A stretch of DNA of 32,955 nt from an uncultured Pseudomonadota bacterium (GTDB lineage Bacteria > Pseudomonadota > Gammaproteobacteria > Burkholderiales > JALYOK01): contig CADEHE010000024.1 in assembly GCA_902826775.1 (NCBI GenBank), forward strand, positions 1-32,955, in the 5' to 3' direction. Both the position numbers and the translations under genes were made by a program. Under the pieces are notes generated by a model. That model saw only the letters and a list, made by a program, of their open reading frames with translations, was not told the origin of the DNA and did no database searches. This document shows positions 9,401 to 17,125 of this stretch, piece by piece. Numbering within the stretch: position 1 is the first letter of the stretch; each line of letters begins with the position of its first letter.

Positions 9401-10335
9401 GCTGCGCCGGGGTACGGGGCGATCGCAGTTGGATGATTGTGCGTCTCCACCTTCATCAGCGTGTGCGTAAGCTCGCTGTTAAACCGATAGGTTCCACGAG
9501 CATCCGGATAGAAACGCTCAATGTCGGCACCCTGCATGACAGCGGCGTTGTCCGCATACGCGATGATGGTGCGCTGCGGGTGGCTGGCGTGCGTGTAACG
9601 GATCATCTGAAACAATGACTGCGGCTGCCGCTCGCCATTGATCACCCACTGCGCGTTGAAGATCTTGTGGCGACAATGCTCAGAGTTCGCCTGCGCAAAC
9701 ATGGTGAGTTCGACATCAGTGGGATCGCGTCGCATGGCGCCGAAATGCTCTGCCAGGTAATCGATCTCGTCTTCCGAGAGCGCGAGCCCGAGATTCAGAT
9801 TGGCAGCCACGAGTGCGCTGCGACCTTGGGTTATCAATGGCACGGTGGCGAGCGGTTTGGGCGCGACATGTTCGAACAGGCGCTGCGCCACCTGCGCGTC
9901 GGTGACCACGGATTCAGTCATGCGATCATGCAGCAGGCTAGCGACGCGTGCGCGCTCAGTTTCGGTCAGGTCGGCGTCCAGCTCAAGCTGGTAGACAGTG
10001 CCGCGCTCGATTCGATTAATCGCGTCAACGCCGCTTTGTCGGACGATATCCGTTGCCTTGCTCGACCAGGCGGAGATAGTGCCAAAGCGTGGCACGACAA
10101 AGAACGTGCCGTTTGCGGTATGTGCTGCAAGCGCATCGGTGAGCTCGGCGCTCAGCAAGGTGCTTAGTAAGCGGCGCTCGCTCTGTTCCAACACCTGTTG
10201 CGACTGAGCAAGATAGAAAAACTGCGCGTCAACGGCGCGAATGCCAGCAACAGCTTCGCGCAGATTGGTTTGCAGCTTGTTGATGCGAAACTCGGACAGG
10301 GCAGCTTGGCCCCGCAGGAGAAGAATTGGCGGCAT
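6421..10335 (-). CDS. purL: Phosphoribosylformylglycinamidine synthase (large, single-chain PurL)
   Basis: A 1304-residue FGAM synthase that converts FGAR, glutamine and ATP into FGAM in step 4 of purine synthesis. The length matches the roughly 1295-residue enzymes of gamma- and betaproteobacteria, in which the synthase and glutaminase are fused. The N-terminus (LRGQAALSEFRINKL) fits the family start. The synthase signature KVETHNHPTAIAPYPGAATG lies at about 295-314. The C-terminal class I glutaminase has nucleophile Cys1143 in GVCNGCQMM and the catalytic-triad stretch HPERCLR near the end. The ATG at 10335 has no Shine-Dalgarno. A TATAAT element sits only 13-18 nt upstream, so a very short leader is possible. 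It lies 42 nt downstream of the ygfX-like gene on the same strand. Confidence 0.98.
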   Translation of the reverse strand: MPPILLLRGQAALSEFRINKLQTNLREAVAGIRAVDAQFFYLAQSQQVLEQSERRLLSTLLSAELTDALAAHTANGTFFVVPRFGTISAWSSKATDIVRQSGVDAINRIERGTVYQLELDADLTETERARVASLLHDRMTESVVTDAQVAQRLFEHVAPKPLATVPLITQGRSALVAANLNLGLALSEDEIDYLAEHFGAMRRDPTDVELTMFAQANSEHCRHKIFNAQWVINGERQPQSLFQMIRYTHASHPQRTIIAYADNAAVMQGADIERFYPDARGTYRFNSELTHTLMKVETHNHPTAIAPYPGAATGAGGEIRDEGATGRGAKPKAGLCGFSVSNLNIPGFRQPWERDNGTSGVGSEYGRPQRIVSALQIMLDGPIGAAAFNNEFGRPNLAGYFRTFEQISSGVMRGYHKPIMLAGGIGNVSAEHTDKRALEPGSLFIQLGGPGMLIGMGGGAASSMTTGSNLADLDFDSVQRANAEMQRRAQEVIDRCWQLGASNPILSVHDVGAGGLSNALPELAHGGGVGASFELRAVPSEEPGMAPKEIWCNEAQERYVLAIAPESLPEFERICARERCPFAVVGSARADNRLLVDDKHFRNSPVDMDLNVLLGKPPRMTRCFVRQSPDRTALNLEGIDFKEALYRVLRLPSVADKRFLITIGDRTVGGLTARDQMVGPWQVPVADVAVTALGYRTHGGEAFAVGERTPLALIDAPASGRMAVAEAITNIAAADVEEISHIKLSANWMAAAGYPGEDQALFDTVRAVALELCPKLGISIPVGKDSMSMRTAWQDGSAQKEVVAPLSLIVSAFAPVSDVRLTLTPQLRTDCGPTALLLVEPNQEKTRLGGSALAQVYGQIGDTTPDLDDAEKLKAFFAVTRALHRAGEILAYHDRSDGGLAATLCEMMFAGRCGLEIDTGSRLSSSGLLNLFFNEELGAVLQVRAERAEPIVAQFGSVGVPARALGRITANDTLKLTHDGALLLEEERKDLQRAWSETSYRLQRLRDNPQCADQEYGALLETPDAGLSVALSFPWPQPLSAAPVATRPRVAVLREQGVNGHVEMAAAFAAAGFDAIDVHMSDIIGGRIELSNFKGLVACGGFSYGDVLGAGTGWASAILYHARAREEFQRFFHRNDTFALGVCNGCQMMSQLRELIPGAEFWPRFVRNESEQFEARFVMVEIADSPSLLLRGMAGSRLPVVVSHGEGRAQFAAKEHESFAQSYATLRFVDHEGMRTERYPLNPNGSPGGITAITNHDGRCTIMMPHPERCLRTLNFSWHPAASQSWGDYSPWLQMFLNARAWLA

Positions 10336-10348
10336 GGCAGAAGGCCAT

Positions 10349-10354
10349 ATTATA
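10349..10354 (-). promoter_or_regulatory. Candidate -10 element for purL
   Basis: A perfect TATAAT on the minus strand, 13 nt upstream of the purL ATG. If used, transcription would begin about 6-8 nt before the start codon, giving a nearly leaderless mRNA. That would agree with the missing Shine-Dalgarno. No good -35 hexamer stands 16-18 nt upstream, so the match may be chance. Confidence 0.25.
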
Positions 10355-10377
10355 CGTGATGGTTCGTGCGGCTCGTG

Positions 10378-10863
10378 CTAAATTCCGTGCGCGCCCCAGC
10401 GTAAGCGAACTAGCAGACGGCGATAATCTTCCGTGGCGAGCATGTCGGGGCTGAGTAAGACGAATCGGGGCCAATGCCAATTGTCGCTTTTTAGTTTTAT
10501 GATAGCGAATAGCGGTGCCGCGAAAACCGCGCTGATCCGCGCCTCGAGCCAGCGCCCATCTAGGGTGCGGACAGCGCCCATGCCATCGCGCTTTAGCATT
10601 AGGCCGGTAAAGCGGAGCGGGGTATGCTGTAGGAGTTTCGAGCTTGCCGCAGCGGGCCGCCAGGTTCGATCGATATGGTATGCCGCACTGACGAGCAGAC
10701 AAAGCAGGACAACGGCCTTGATCCAGCCCGGCAGATGCGTGCCCAGAATGGCGATGACGCTGAGTATGTGCGCGGCTGCCAACACGAGCGCCAGACGCGG
10801 TGCAGCGTTCCATTCGCAAGCTAATGCCTGCGAAGTTGCTTCGTGTGCCGTACCCTGTTGCAT
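10378..10863 (-). CDS. YgfX/CptA-like small membrane protein
   Basis: A 161-residue protein from the ATG at 10863, or 176 residues from an ATG at 10908. The longer form would leave only 7 nt before the divergent ygfZ start, so I prefer the shorter one; neither has a good Shine-Dalgarno. Two adjacent hydrophobic helices (LALVLAAAHILSVIAIL and AVVLLCLLVSAAY) are followed by a soluble tail ending in LLSPDMLATEDYRRLLVRLRW. That closing pattern is typical of the YgfX family, the membrane partner of SdhE in E. coli, reported there as a toxin (CptA) acting on the cytoskeleton. No sdhE gene is adjacent. The divergent neighbour ygfZ supports the assignment, because ygfX, sdhE and ygfZ are linked in E. 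coli. Confidence 0.65.
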   Translation of the reverse strand: MQQGTAHEATSQALACEWNAAPRLALVLAAAHILSVIAILGTHLPGWIKAVVLLCLLVSAAYHIDRTWRPAAASSKLLQHTPLRFTGLMLKRDGMGAVRTLDGRWLEARISAVFAAPLFAIIKLKSDNWHWPRFVLLSPDMLATEDYRRLLVRLRWGAHGI

Positions 10864-10915
10864 AGTCGTGAATGAAGCCTTAAGGTAGCGCGAGCCAACC
10901 CAATTCATTATATCG

Positions 10916-11959
10916 GTGCATTCTCTCTGGCAAGACTTTCTGCGTTCGCGCGGCGCTCACATTGAGACAGGCGAGGTGGCGCACTTCGGCGCGCCGCAAG
11001 ACGAGCTGCGTACCGCTATGTCGGGGCCGGTGCTTGCCGATTTGTCGCACTTCGCTCTGATCGAGGCGAGCGGTCCGCAAGCGCGCGAGTTCCTAAACAA
11101 TCAATTAACCAACGATGTATCGCAACTGTCTGATGGTCGTGCGATGTACGCAGGGTATTGCTCGCCCAAGGGGCGTCTACTAGCAAATTTTCTGCTATGG
11201 CAGCAGAAGCCTGACGGGCCGTTCATTTTGCAACTCGATGCTGGATTGCGCGAGAGCGTGCACAAACGCCTGAGTATGTACGTGCTGCGCGCAAAAGTGC
11301 GACTGGCGCAAGCGAGCGAACAGCTCACCTGCCTTGGGGTGCGCGGGGCAGGTGCGCAAGATCTGCTGTGTTCGGCCGTCGGTCAGCCAGCCGCGACGAC
11401 CATGGGGATTGCACGCTTTGGCGAAGTACTCGTAGTTACTCTGGATATAGATCGATATGAAATCGTGCTGCCGGCTGCGCAAGCTCGCGCGCTGTGGGAT
11501 GCGCTCGCCGCGCGCGCGCGACCGGTGGGCCCGCCAGTTTGGCGCTGGTTTGATATTCGCGCCGGAATTCCATGGATCTCGCCGCGCACCCAAGACCAAT
11601 TCGTGCCGCAGATGGCAAACTTCGACCGCATCGGCGCATTGGCTTATGGGAAGGGGTGTTACCCAGGACAAGAAATCGTGGCGCGCACGCACTATCTGGG
11701 CCGCCTAAAGCGCCGCATGTACGTGGGCCACGTTGATGGCGACGCTAGCCCATCTGGCCCAATGCCCGGAGACGAACTCTTCAGTGTGGACTTTGGTGAA
11801 CAAAGCTGCGGCATGGTCGTGAACGCGGCGCCCGCGCCGGATGGTGGCTGGGATGTGCTCGCAGTGGTTCAGTTAGAAAGTCGAGATCAAGTAATACACG
11901 TAGGTAGTATAGATGGAAGACTCGCATCTTTATTTAATCCTCCGTATACACTGGAATAA
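10916..11959 (+). CDS. ygfZ: Folate-binding Fe-S cluster assembly protein YgfZ
   Basis: A 347-residue member of the YgfZ/CAF17 family (GcvT-like fold, tetrahydrofolate-binding), which helps maintain certain 4Fe-4S enzymes. The diagnostic motif KGCYPGQE, with its reactive cysteine, lies at 246-253, followed by the family stretch IVARTHYLGRLKRRMY. The N-terminal part carries ADLSHFALIEASGPQAREFLNNQLTNDV, typical of GcvT-like folds. The start is GTG at 10916; the N-terminus SLWQDFLRSRGA aligns with usual YgfZ starts, although no Shine-Dalgarno is visible. It is convergent with the acetyltransferase gene, with only 5 nt between the stops. Confidence 0.95.
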   Translation: MHSLWQDFLRSRGAHIETGEVAHFGAPQDELRTAMSGPVLADLSHFALIEASGPQAREFLNNQLTNDVSQLSDGRAMYAGYCSPKGRLLANFLLWQQKPDGPFILQLDAGLRESVHKRLSMYVLRAKVRLAQASEQLTCLGVRGAGAQDLLCSAVGQPAATTMGIARFGEVLVVTLDIDRYEIVLPAAQARALWDALAARARPVGPPVWRWFDIRAGIPWISPRTQDQFVPQMANFDRIGALAYGKGCYPGQEIVARTHYLGRLKRRMYVGHVDGDASPSGPMPGDELFSVDFGEQSCGMVVNAAPAPDGGWDVLAVVQLESRDQVIHVGSIDGRLASLFNPPYTLE

Positions 11960-11964
11960 GTATA

Positions 11965-12405
11965 CTAGCCGCTTAAGCTGGTACGAAGCAGCATGCTGCG
12001 ATGCGCAATGCCCGCTTCCGTGAAGATATCGCCTTCGGCAACGAAACCAACGCGCTCGTAGAATTGCAATGCATGCGTTTGCGCGTACAAACGCAGTTCC
12101 TGGCAGCCTCGTTCACGGGCGACAGCGATCAACTTTTGCAGGATGGCACTGCCGACGCCTTGGCGGCGCCAGGCCTTGCGCACTGCCATTCGGCCAATCC
12201 GAGCTGCGGCTGCTTCGAATAACAGCCGGCCGGTGCCCACATTCTCGCTGCCAACGCGCGCGAGCACATGCACCGCGTGCGCGTCGAACTCATCCCATTC
12301 GAGCGCTTCCGGCACGTGCTGCTCGAGTACAAATACTTCGGTTCGGATAGCGCGCAGCGCCGCGCCGGCTTGAACCCAACTTACCTGGTCGATATCCACT
12401 GGCAT
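11965..12405 (-). CDS. GNAT-family N-acetyltransferase
   Basis: A 146-residue single-domain GNAT enzyme from the ATG at 12405; a TTG one codon earlier is also possible. Motif A, which binds acetyl-CoA, reads VRKAWRRQGVGSAIL (R-x-x-G-x-G form), and motif B follows as LRLYAQTHALQFYERVGF. The N-terminal stretch IRTEVFVLEQHVPEALEWDEFDA is like that of ElaA/YjcF-type members, whose substrates are largely unknown. No neighbouring gene suggests a substrate. Confidence 0.88.
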   Translation of the reverse strand: MPVDIDQVSWVQAGAALRAIRTEVFVLEQHVPEALEWDEFDAHAVHVLARVGSENVGTGRLLFEAAAARIGRMAVRKAWRRQGVGSAILQKLIAVARERGCQELRLYAQTHALQFYERVGFVAEGDIFTEAGIAHRSMLLRTSLSG

Positions 12406-12576
12406 CAAAACTTGCAGTTTGCACGGTAGAGCGCACCCAGTTTAACGCGAGCTGCTGCCAGGATCTCGCTTGGAATAGGCATTGGCACGCAAATACTCTG
12501 CGTCTGCATCGCCGCAGCGAAGTCGTTTCGGTAAACTCGCGTTTTTGCCTGATCGCGCGCGACGCGATGACTCGCC

Positions 12577-13467
12577 ATGCTTACCCGCATCGGCATTTCC
12601 TTACTTTGGCTGCTTCATTTGCTGCCCTTTCCGGTAATCGCAGCCATCGGCCAAGGGCTCGGGGCGCTCGTATATGCGGCAGGGCAGGGACGCACGACGC
12701 GCATTAATCTCAATCTCTGCTTTCCGCACTTGACCGAAGCCGAACGCCGCCGCATTGCGCGGCGGCATTTCCGCGCGCTCGGCCAAAGTGCGCTGGCACT
12801 GGGAATTCTGTGGTGGGGTTCCAAAGAACGCATCCAGCGCCTGGTTAAGGTTGAGAACATCGAGTATGCGCTGCCTTACGCGGAGCGCAAGCAAGCTCTA
12901 ATCTGCTTCACACCGCATTTCGTCGGTTTGGATTTTGGCGGCGTTCGGTTATCTACGGAATATCGCGGCGCAGCAGTTTATAGCCGCCAGCGCAACGCGT
13001 TTCTCGATCGTCTGCTCAAGCGTGCGCGCACGCGCTTTGGCCTTACTCAGGTGTTCGCGCGTCAAGATAGCCTGCGGCCGGCCTTGCGGGCGCTCAAGAG
13101 TGGCATACCGCTGTACCTGCTGCCCGATGGTGATTTCGGCGCTTCTGAATCAATCTTTGTTCCATTTTTTAACGTGCCGGCTGCCACGGTGCCGGTGTTA
13201 TCGCGCTTTGCGCAGCTTACCGGCGCCGCCGTCGTTCCTTGTGTGACCGAGCAGCTGCCTGGTGCACGCGGCTACGTTGTGCGCTTTTATCCCGCTTGGG
13301 AGAATTTTCCGAGCGAAGATGTCGCGGCTGATACGCGACGTATGAATTCCTTCATTGAGGAACGGGCGCTGGAAATGCCGGAGCAATACTTCTGGATCCA
13401 CAAGCGCTTTCGTACCCGACCGCCTGGCGAGGCGAATCCATACGCTTGGCGCGTCTTGAACAAGTAA
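12577..13467 (+). CDS. LpxL/LpxM-type lipid A late acyltransferase (HtrB family)
   Basis: A 296-residue inner-membrane acyltransferase that adds a secondary acyl chain to lipid A or its precursor. It has one N-terminal hydrophobic anchor (ISLLWLLHLLPFPVIAAIGQGLGALVY). The catalytic HxxxxD motif is HFVGLD (114-119). The family features GIPLYLLPDGDFG and EMPEQYFWIHKRFRTRPPGE follow. The length fits the family (about 290-310). The 168-nt gap upstream, shared with the divergent acetyltransferase, should hold its promoter. The next gene starts 7 nt after its stop, so the two are probably cotranscribed. LpxL, LpxM and LpxP cannot be told apart by eye. Confidence 0.92.
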   Translation: MLTRIGISLLWLLHLLPFPVIAAIGQGLGALVYAAGQGRTTRINLNLCFPHLTEAERRRIARRHFRALGQSALALGILWWGSKERIQRLVKVENIEYALPYAERKQALICFTPHFVGLDFGGVRLSTEYRGAAVYSRQRNAFLDRLLKRARTRFGLTQVFARQDSLRPALRALKSGIPLYLLPDGDFGASESIFVPFFNVPAATVPVLSRFAQLTGAAVVPCVTEQLPGARGYVVRFYPAWENFPSEDVAADTRRMNSFIEERALEMPEQYFWIHKRFRTRPPGEANPYAWRVLNK

Positions 13468-13474
13468 CGCGCCG

Positions 13475-14386
13475 GTGCCTGAGACGGCGGCCGCGCGCCG
13501 CGCCTTGTTCGCGTTGATCTCGCTGTGCTTGATTTGGGGTTACGCTTGGATCGCCATGAAGTACGCGTTGCGCTACGCTGGACCGTTTTATTTCGCGGCA
13601 CTGAGAACTTGCATAGCGGCCACCTGCCTTTTTGCGCTACTTGTGCTATTGCGGCGAGATTTGCGCCTGCGCGCGCCGGTGCCCGTTTTCTTGTTGGCAT
13701 TGTTTCAGGGAACACTGTTTATTCTCCTCACGCTATGGGCCTTGTCATTGGGGGGCGTCGGACGGGTCTCGGTGCTAAATTTCACCATGCCTTTTTGGGT
13801 CGTGTTGCTCGCGTGGCCGATGTTGGGCGAGCGCGTGCGAGGGTTGCAATGGGTGGCAGTCGGCACCGCGTTCGCGGGACTCATCGCGGTCGCGCAGCCA
13901 TGGGCTCTCGGCGACAAGCTCGCTAGTGCTGGTCTCGCCACCTGTTCCGGTCTGAGCTGGGCGCTTGGCACCATCATCATCAAGCGCTACCGGGAATCGC
14001 TGCAGCGCATGGATGCGATAGCGCTCATCGCTTGGCAAATGTTAATCGGCTCTGTGCCTTTGGTGCTGCTGGCATGGATAGTCCCGGAGCGCGCTGTGGA
14101 CTGGACACCTCAGTTCTTGGCTGCGGTGGCGTATCTGGGCGTGCTGGGTACCGCATTGGCTTGGCTGCTATGGACATATATCATCACCAGGTTGCCTGCC
14201 AACGTGGCGACTTTGAACACTCTCGCGATCCCGGCTTTGGCTGTATTGTTCGCTTGGCTACAATTTGGCGAGCGCCCGAATTTGTTCGAGTCAATCGGGA
14301 TGTTGCTGATTGCGCTAGGCCTAACATTGTTGTGGTGGACCTCGCGTCCGGGCCGGCAGGCGAAGGTGACGGCAAGCCAGTTTTGA
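13475..14386 (+). CDS. EamA-family (DMT superfamily) transporter
   Basis: A 303-residue membrane protein with about ten hydrophobic helices in two EamA repeats, the usual architecture of drug/metabolite transporter permeases. Typical features are the first helix LFALISLCLIWGYAWIAMKYAL, the repeat boundary GERVRGLQWVAVGTAFAGLIAV and the second-repeat closing segment with FGERPNLFESIGMLLIALGL. The GTG start at 13475 lies 7 nt after the acyltransferase stop. Substrate cannot be predicted; small organic metabolites or amino acids are usual. Confidence 0.9.
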   Translation: MPETAAARRALFALISLCLIWGYAWIAMKYALRYAGPFYFAALRTCIAATCLFALLVLLRRDLRLRAPVPVFLLALFQGTLFILLTLWALSLGGVGRVSVLNFTMPFWVVLLAWPMLGERVRGLQWVAVGTAFAGLIAVAQPWALGDKLASAGLATCSGLSWALGTIIIKRYRESLQRMDAIALIAWQMLIGSVPLVLLAWIVPERAVDWTPQFLAAVAYLGVLGTALAWLLWTYIITRLPANVATLNTLAIPALAVLFAWLQFGERPNLFESIGMLLIALGLTLLWWTSRPGRQAKVTASQF

Positions 14387-14535
14387 GCTAAAGATTCGCC
14401 GCCGAGCGTCTTTGTCTGGGCGCCGATAATTTGGTGGCCCGCTCCTCGCGCATCGAGAGTCGAGAAACAAGCGAAAGAATTCAATTAAACGGCGTTGTTT
14501 TGCGCACTTGCGCTGCGGGTTTCTATCGCAGGGCG
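14387..14535. other. Intergenic region between convergent genes
   Basis: Gap between the EamA stop (plus strand) and the DUF1223 stop (minus strand). I see no gene and no strong hairpin with a T-run. Confidence 0.4.
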
Positions 14536-15333
14536 CTAGCGGCAAATCGGCAAGGCAATGGCTTGAAGTATCGCCCCAGTGTCACGATGTTCCACGAATG
14601 CAGCAACGCCGAGGTTGTTTCGGTTCCAATCGTCGGCAACGTCGATTTGATGAGCGATGCCCTCGCCGGTCGCATCCTCGGCATCAAACGGCCCTAGCCA
14701 CTTCCGCACTACATAGTTGTGGCGCAGCGTGACCCCGCTGTTCTCCCCGGCACGCACTTCGCTGCTCAATCCGTTTTCATAGAGAGCAACATAAATAGCG
14801 CTGCGGGACTTGTCGTTTGTGTCATGCACGTTCGCGCTGACGCGAACGCCGAGGCGGTCGGCGCGGATATCCTGCAGAGTGAGCGCCAAATCTGCGCGCG
14901 GCTTGATTTTCTGAATTAGATCTAGTGCGGCGCCAAGTTTCGCAGTGTCGCCCCAGCGCTGAATGGTTACGCCGTTAAGAGTCACTTGCGGCGTGTAAAT
15001 GCTGCCAAGCCCATCGCGTTGCGAGGCGCGCCGCTGCCGTTCAGTAAATATGGGTTGTGCAAAACGGTCTTTCCAGCCGATGTAATCCCAATAGTCGACA
15101 TGCAGTGCGAGCGCCACAACGCGATTGGCGCCAAGGCCGTGGCGACTGAGTTCGTTCAGCCAAGCGTCCGCCGGTGGGCAACTGTTACAGCCTTCCGATG
15201 TGTAAAGTTCAAGCAATCCAACGCTGCGCAAACCGCTTTCGATGCGACACTCTTTCGCCTCAAGCGCAGGGCTTCCGGCCGCGGTCCAGACGAAGCTGCC
15301 CAGGATAGATAGCGCGTTGAAAAATCGAGTCAT
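14536..15333 (-). CDS. DUF1223 secreted thioredoxin-fold protein
   Basis: A 265-residue protein with an N-terminal export signal (MTRFFNALSILGSFVWTAAG, then SPALEA as a possible cleavage region). The body matches the DUF1223 family: LLELYTSEGCNSCPPADAWL, with Cys49 and Cys52 in a CxxC arrangement, then HVDYWDYIGWKDRFA and a TPQVTLNG segment resembling the cis-Pro loop of thioredoxin folds. A Shine-Dalgarno AGGAA lies about 6 nt before the ATG. Presumably periplasmic with a redox-related role, but the family is not well characterised. Confidence 0.88.
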   Translation of the reverse strand: MTRFFNALSILGSFVWTAAGSPALEAKECRIESGLRSVGLLELYTSEGCNSCPPADAWLNELSRHGLGANRVVALALHVDYWDYIGWKDRFAQPIFTERQRRASQRDGLGSIYTPQVTLNGVTIQRWGDTAKLGAALDLIQKIKPRADLALTLQDIRADRLGVRVSANVHDTNDKSRSAIYVALYENGLSSEVRAGENSGVTLRHNYVVRKWLGPFDAEDATGEGIAHQIDVADDWNRNNLGVAAFVEHRDTGAILQAIALPICR

Positions 15334-15461
15334 AGAATTTCCTAACTTCCGCCGATGCAGAGTCGAGTTGGACGTTTTCGCTTGATGAGTCTTACAATTT
15401 GCGTAAGTTGCGGGTAGGTGGCATCTTGCGAATGATGATCATCGGATAGAAGCCAAAGAGC

Positions 15462-15677
15462 ATGGAACGAAAACGAGTTAGTGCCAGCAAGATTCGTTCG
15501 GTCGGATATGACGCGGCGACGCAGACGCTGGAAGTCGAGTTTAGCAACGGCGCGATTTGGCAGTACGCGCGAGTCTCGCCGGAAGTGCATCGCAGGCTGA
15601 TAAATGCGCCATCGCCCGGCAGTTACTTCGAGGACAATATCGAAGAGAGCTTCACCGGCACGCGCGTGCGCGGCTAG
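15462..15677 (+). CDS. KTSC-domain small protein
   Basis: A 71-residue protein made of a single KTSC domain, named for its resemblance to a C-terminal lysyl-tRNA-synthetase-associated domain. Its pattern is SVGYDAATQTLEVEFSNGAIWQYARVSPEVHRRL followed by SPGSYFEDNI. Such proteins are common and of unknown function. It is a single gene between two minus-strand genes, ending 2 nt before the stop of the acyltransferase gene. AAAGAG near the start is a weak ribosome-binding site. Confidence 0.85.
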   Translation: MERKRVSASKIRSVGYDAATQTLEVEFSNGAIWQYARVSPEVHRRLINAPSPGSYFEDNIEESFTGTRVRG

Positions 15678-15679
15678 CG

Positions 15680-17125
15680 TTACTGCTGCTGGGTGAGCGT
15701 GATTGGCTCAAACAGGTGGGCGATTGAATTGGCGTAGTAGCTTAGGATTGGCTGTTCGCTCGGCGTGGTGCTAAGCAAGCCGTTTTGCTGCGTAACGATA
15801 CGTCGCAGCAGCAGCATGCGCAGCCCTGCGCTGATCATGTAGTCGTGGTCCCTACGTGGTATGTAAAGATGGGCGCCGCGCGCGACTAGATGCTCGATCA
15901 GCCGCAGTGTGTGGGATTTGACTTCCAGCTCGCTCAATCGCGAACCGCGGTTTTGTGCGAAAACCGTGGCTATGAGCGCCACCGGAATTACCGGTACCAG
16001 TGCGCCGATGCGCTCCATGAGCAACTGCGCAAATCGCGCTACAGCCTGGTGACGTTCGCTTTCTGACCAGCGGCTCAATTGGATTGAGTGTTCGCAAAGA
16101 TAAGCTCGCGTTGACACCGGTGTTCCGAAGTTTACGCACGCATAGCCTAAGCGGTACCACTTCCCGCGCAACATCAATAGCAAATTGCTTCCTACCAGTC
16201 TTGCGCCCGTTTTCAGTGCATGGCCCAGCTTGTTTCGTGGTGGATTTGCCGCGGGCGTGACGTTCTCGAGAAGTAGCGTGCGATCTTCTATGACGCGATC
16301 GTAGTTAATCGCTACTGGAATGAATATAAGGTCGCGTTCGCCGGCGGGATCAAACGCTCTCAGCATATAGTCGATAAGACCCATCTTGGGCGGGCGCAAG
16401 TTACCGTCGCGGCTAAGGCCACCCTCGGGGAACACCGCTTGGCATATACCGCTCTCAGTTGCGAACTGAACATAGCGTTGCAACACGGCCCGATAGAGCG
16501 GATCGCCTGATTTGCGCCGCACGAAATAAGCGCCTAGCGATCGAATCAGAGATTGCAATGGCCAGATGCGTGCCCATTCGCCGACAGCATAAGAAAGCGC
16601 CGTGCGCTCTGCCGCGAGAAAGGCTACCAAAATGTAATCCATATTGCTGCGGTGATTGCTGACAAACACAATCGATGCGTTTGGGTCGATATGCTCCAGC
16701 GCTGCGGCGTCGACATAGCCCAGTCGCACGCGGTACAGAAAGGTCGCAACCCGTCGCGCTAACCGATAGCCTAGGCGAAAGTAAAGGTAAGGGCTGAAAG
16801 AAGGCACGATCTCGCGTGCGAACTCGGCGGCACGGCGTTCCATCGCGGATTGGTCCTGGCCGTGTTCACGGCAAGCAGCAGTCGTGATCGCCTCGCGTAC
16901 TTTGCTGTCGTGCATTAGGCGATCGATAAAGATCTTGCGGCGCGCCTGGCTTAGATCGGGTGACCGCGTATTGGCGCGAGTCTTGAATTCCTGCAGTGCT
17001 TCATTGCCCCGACGCAGGAAATACCAGCGCATTCCGGGAACCAGGACCAAGACAAGCAAACCCCAAGCTGCCATCAGTGCCAGTGGTAAGAATAACCAAA
17101 GTGGAATTTCTACGACTGCTTTCAT
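15680..17125 (-). CDS. PlsB-like glycerol-3-phosphate/1-acyl-glycerol-phosphate acyltransferase
   Basis: A 481-residue membrane-anchored acyltransferase with a hydrophobic N-terminal helix (IPLWLFLPLALMAAWGLLVLVLV). The catalytic block resembles PlsB more than PlsC: HRSNMD (158-163), RSLGAYFVRRKSGDPLY, the phosphate-binding FPEGGLSRDG (232-241), PPKMGL, and IPVAINYDRVIED. It is much shorter than E. coli PlsB (about 807 residues), keeping the catalytic region with a reduced N-terminal part. It could supply phosphatidate or acylate another polyol phosphate. A short minus-strand frame (17343-17122) overlaps its start codon as ATGA; whether that frame is a gene is uncertain. Confidence 0.85.
   Translation of the reverse strand: MKAVVEIPLWLFLPLALMAAWGLLVLVLVPGMRWYFLRRGNEALQEFKTRANTRSPDLSQARRKIFIDRLMHDSKVREAITTAACREHGQDQSAMERRAAEFAREIVPSFSPYLYFRLGYRLARRVATFLYRVRLGYVDAAALEHIDPNASIVFVSNHRSNMDYILVAFLAAERTALSYAVGEWARIWPLQSLIRSLGAYFVRRKSGDPLYRAVLQRYVQFATESGICQAVFPEGGLSRDGNLRPPKMGLIDYMLRAFDPAGERDLIFIPVAINYDRVIEDRTLLLENVTPAANPPRNKLGHALKTGARLVGSNLLLMLRGKWYRLGYACVNFGTPVSTRAYLCEHSIQLSRWSESERHQAVARFAQLLMERIGALVPVIPVALIATVFAQNRGSRLSELEVKSHTLRLIEHLVARGAHLYIPRRDHDYMISAGLRMLLLRRIVTQQNGLLSTTPSEQPILSYYANSIAHLFEPITLTQQQ

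Noticed and set aside
8668..9618. 316-codon open frame on the plus strand inside purL
   Set aside because: It is antisense to a certain, highly conserved enzyme gene, shows no family pattern and is explained by codon bias of purL on the other strand.
12406..12596. Minus-strand frame of about 63 codons before the acetyltransferase
   Set aside because: It crosses the lpxL-like start and the divergent promoter region, and its composition is not protein-like. It is treated as noncoding.
15342..15590. 82-codon minus-strand frame over the KTSC gene
   Set aside because: It overlaps a recognised small domain gene on the other strand and has no family pattern.
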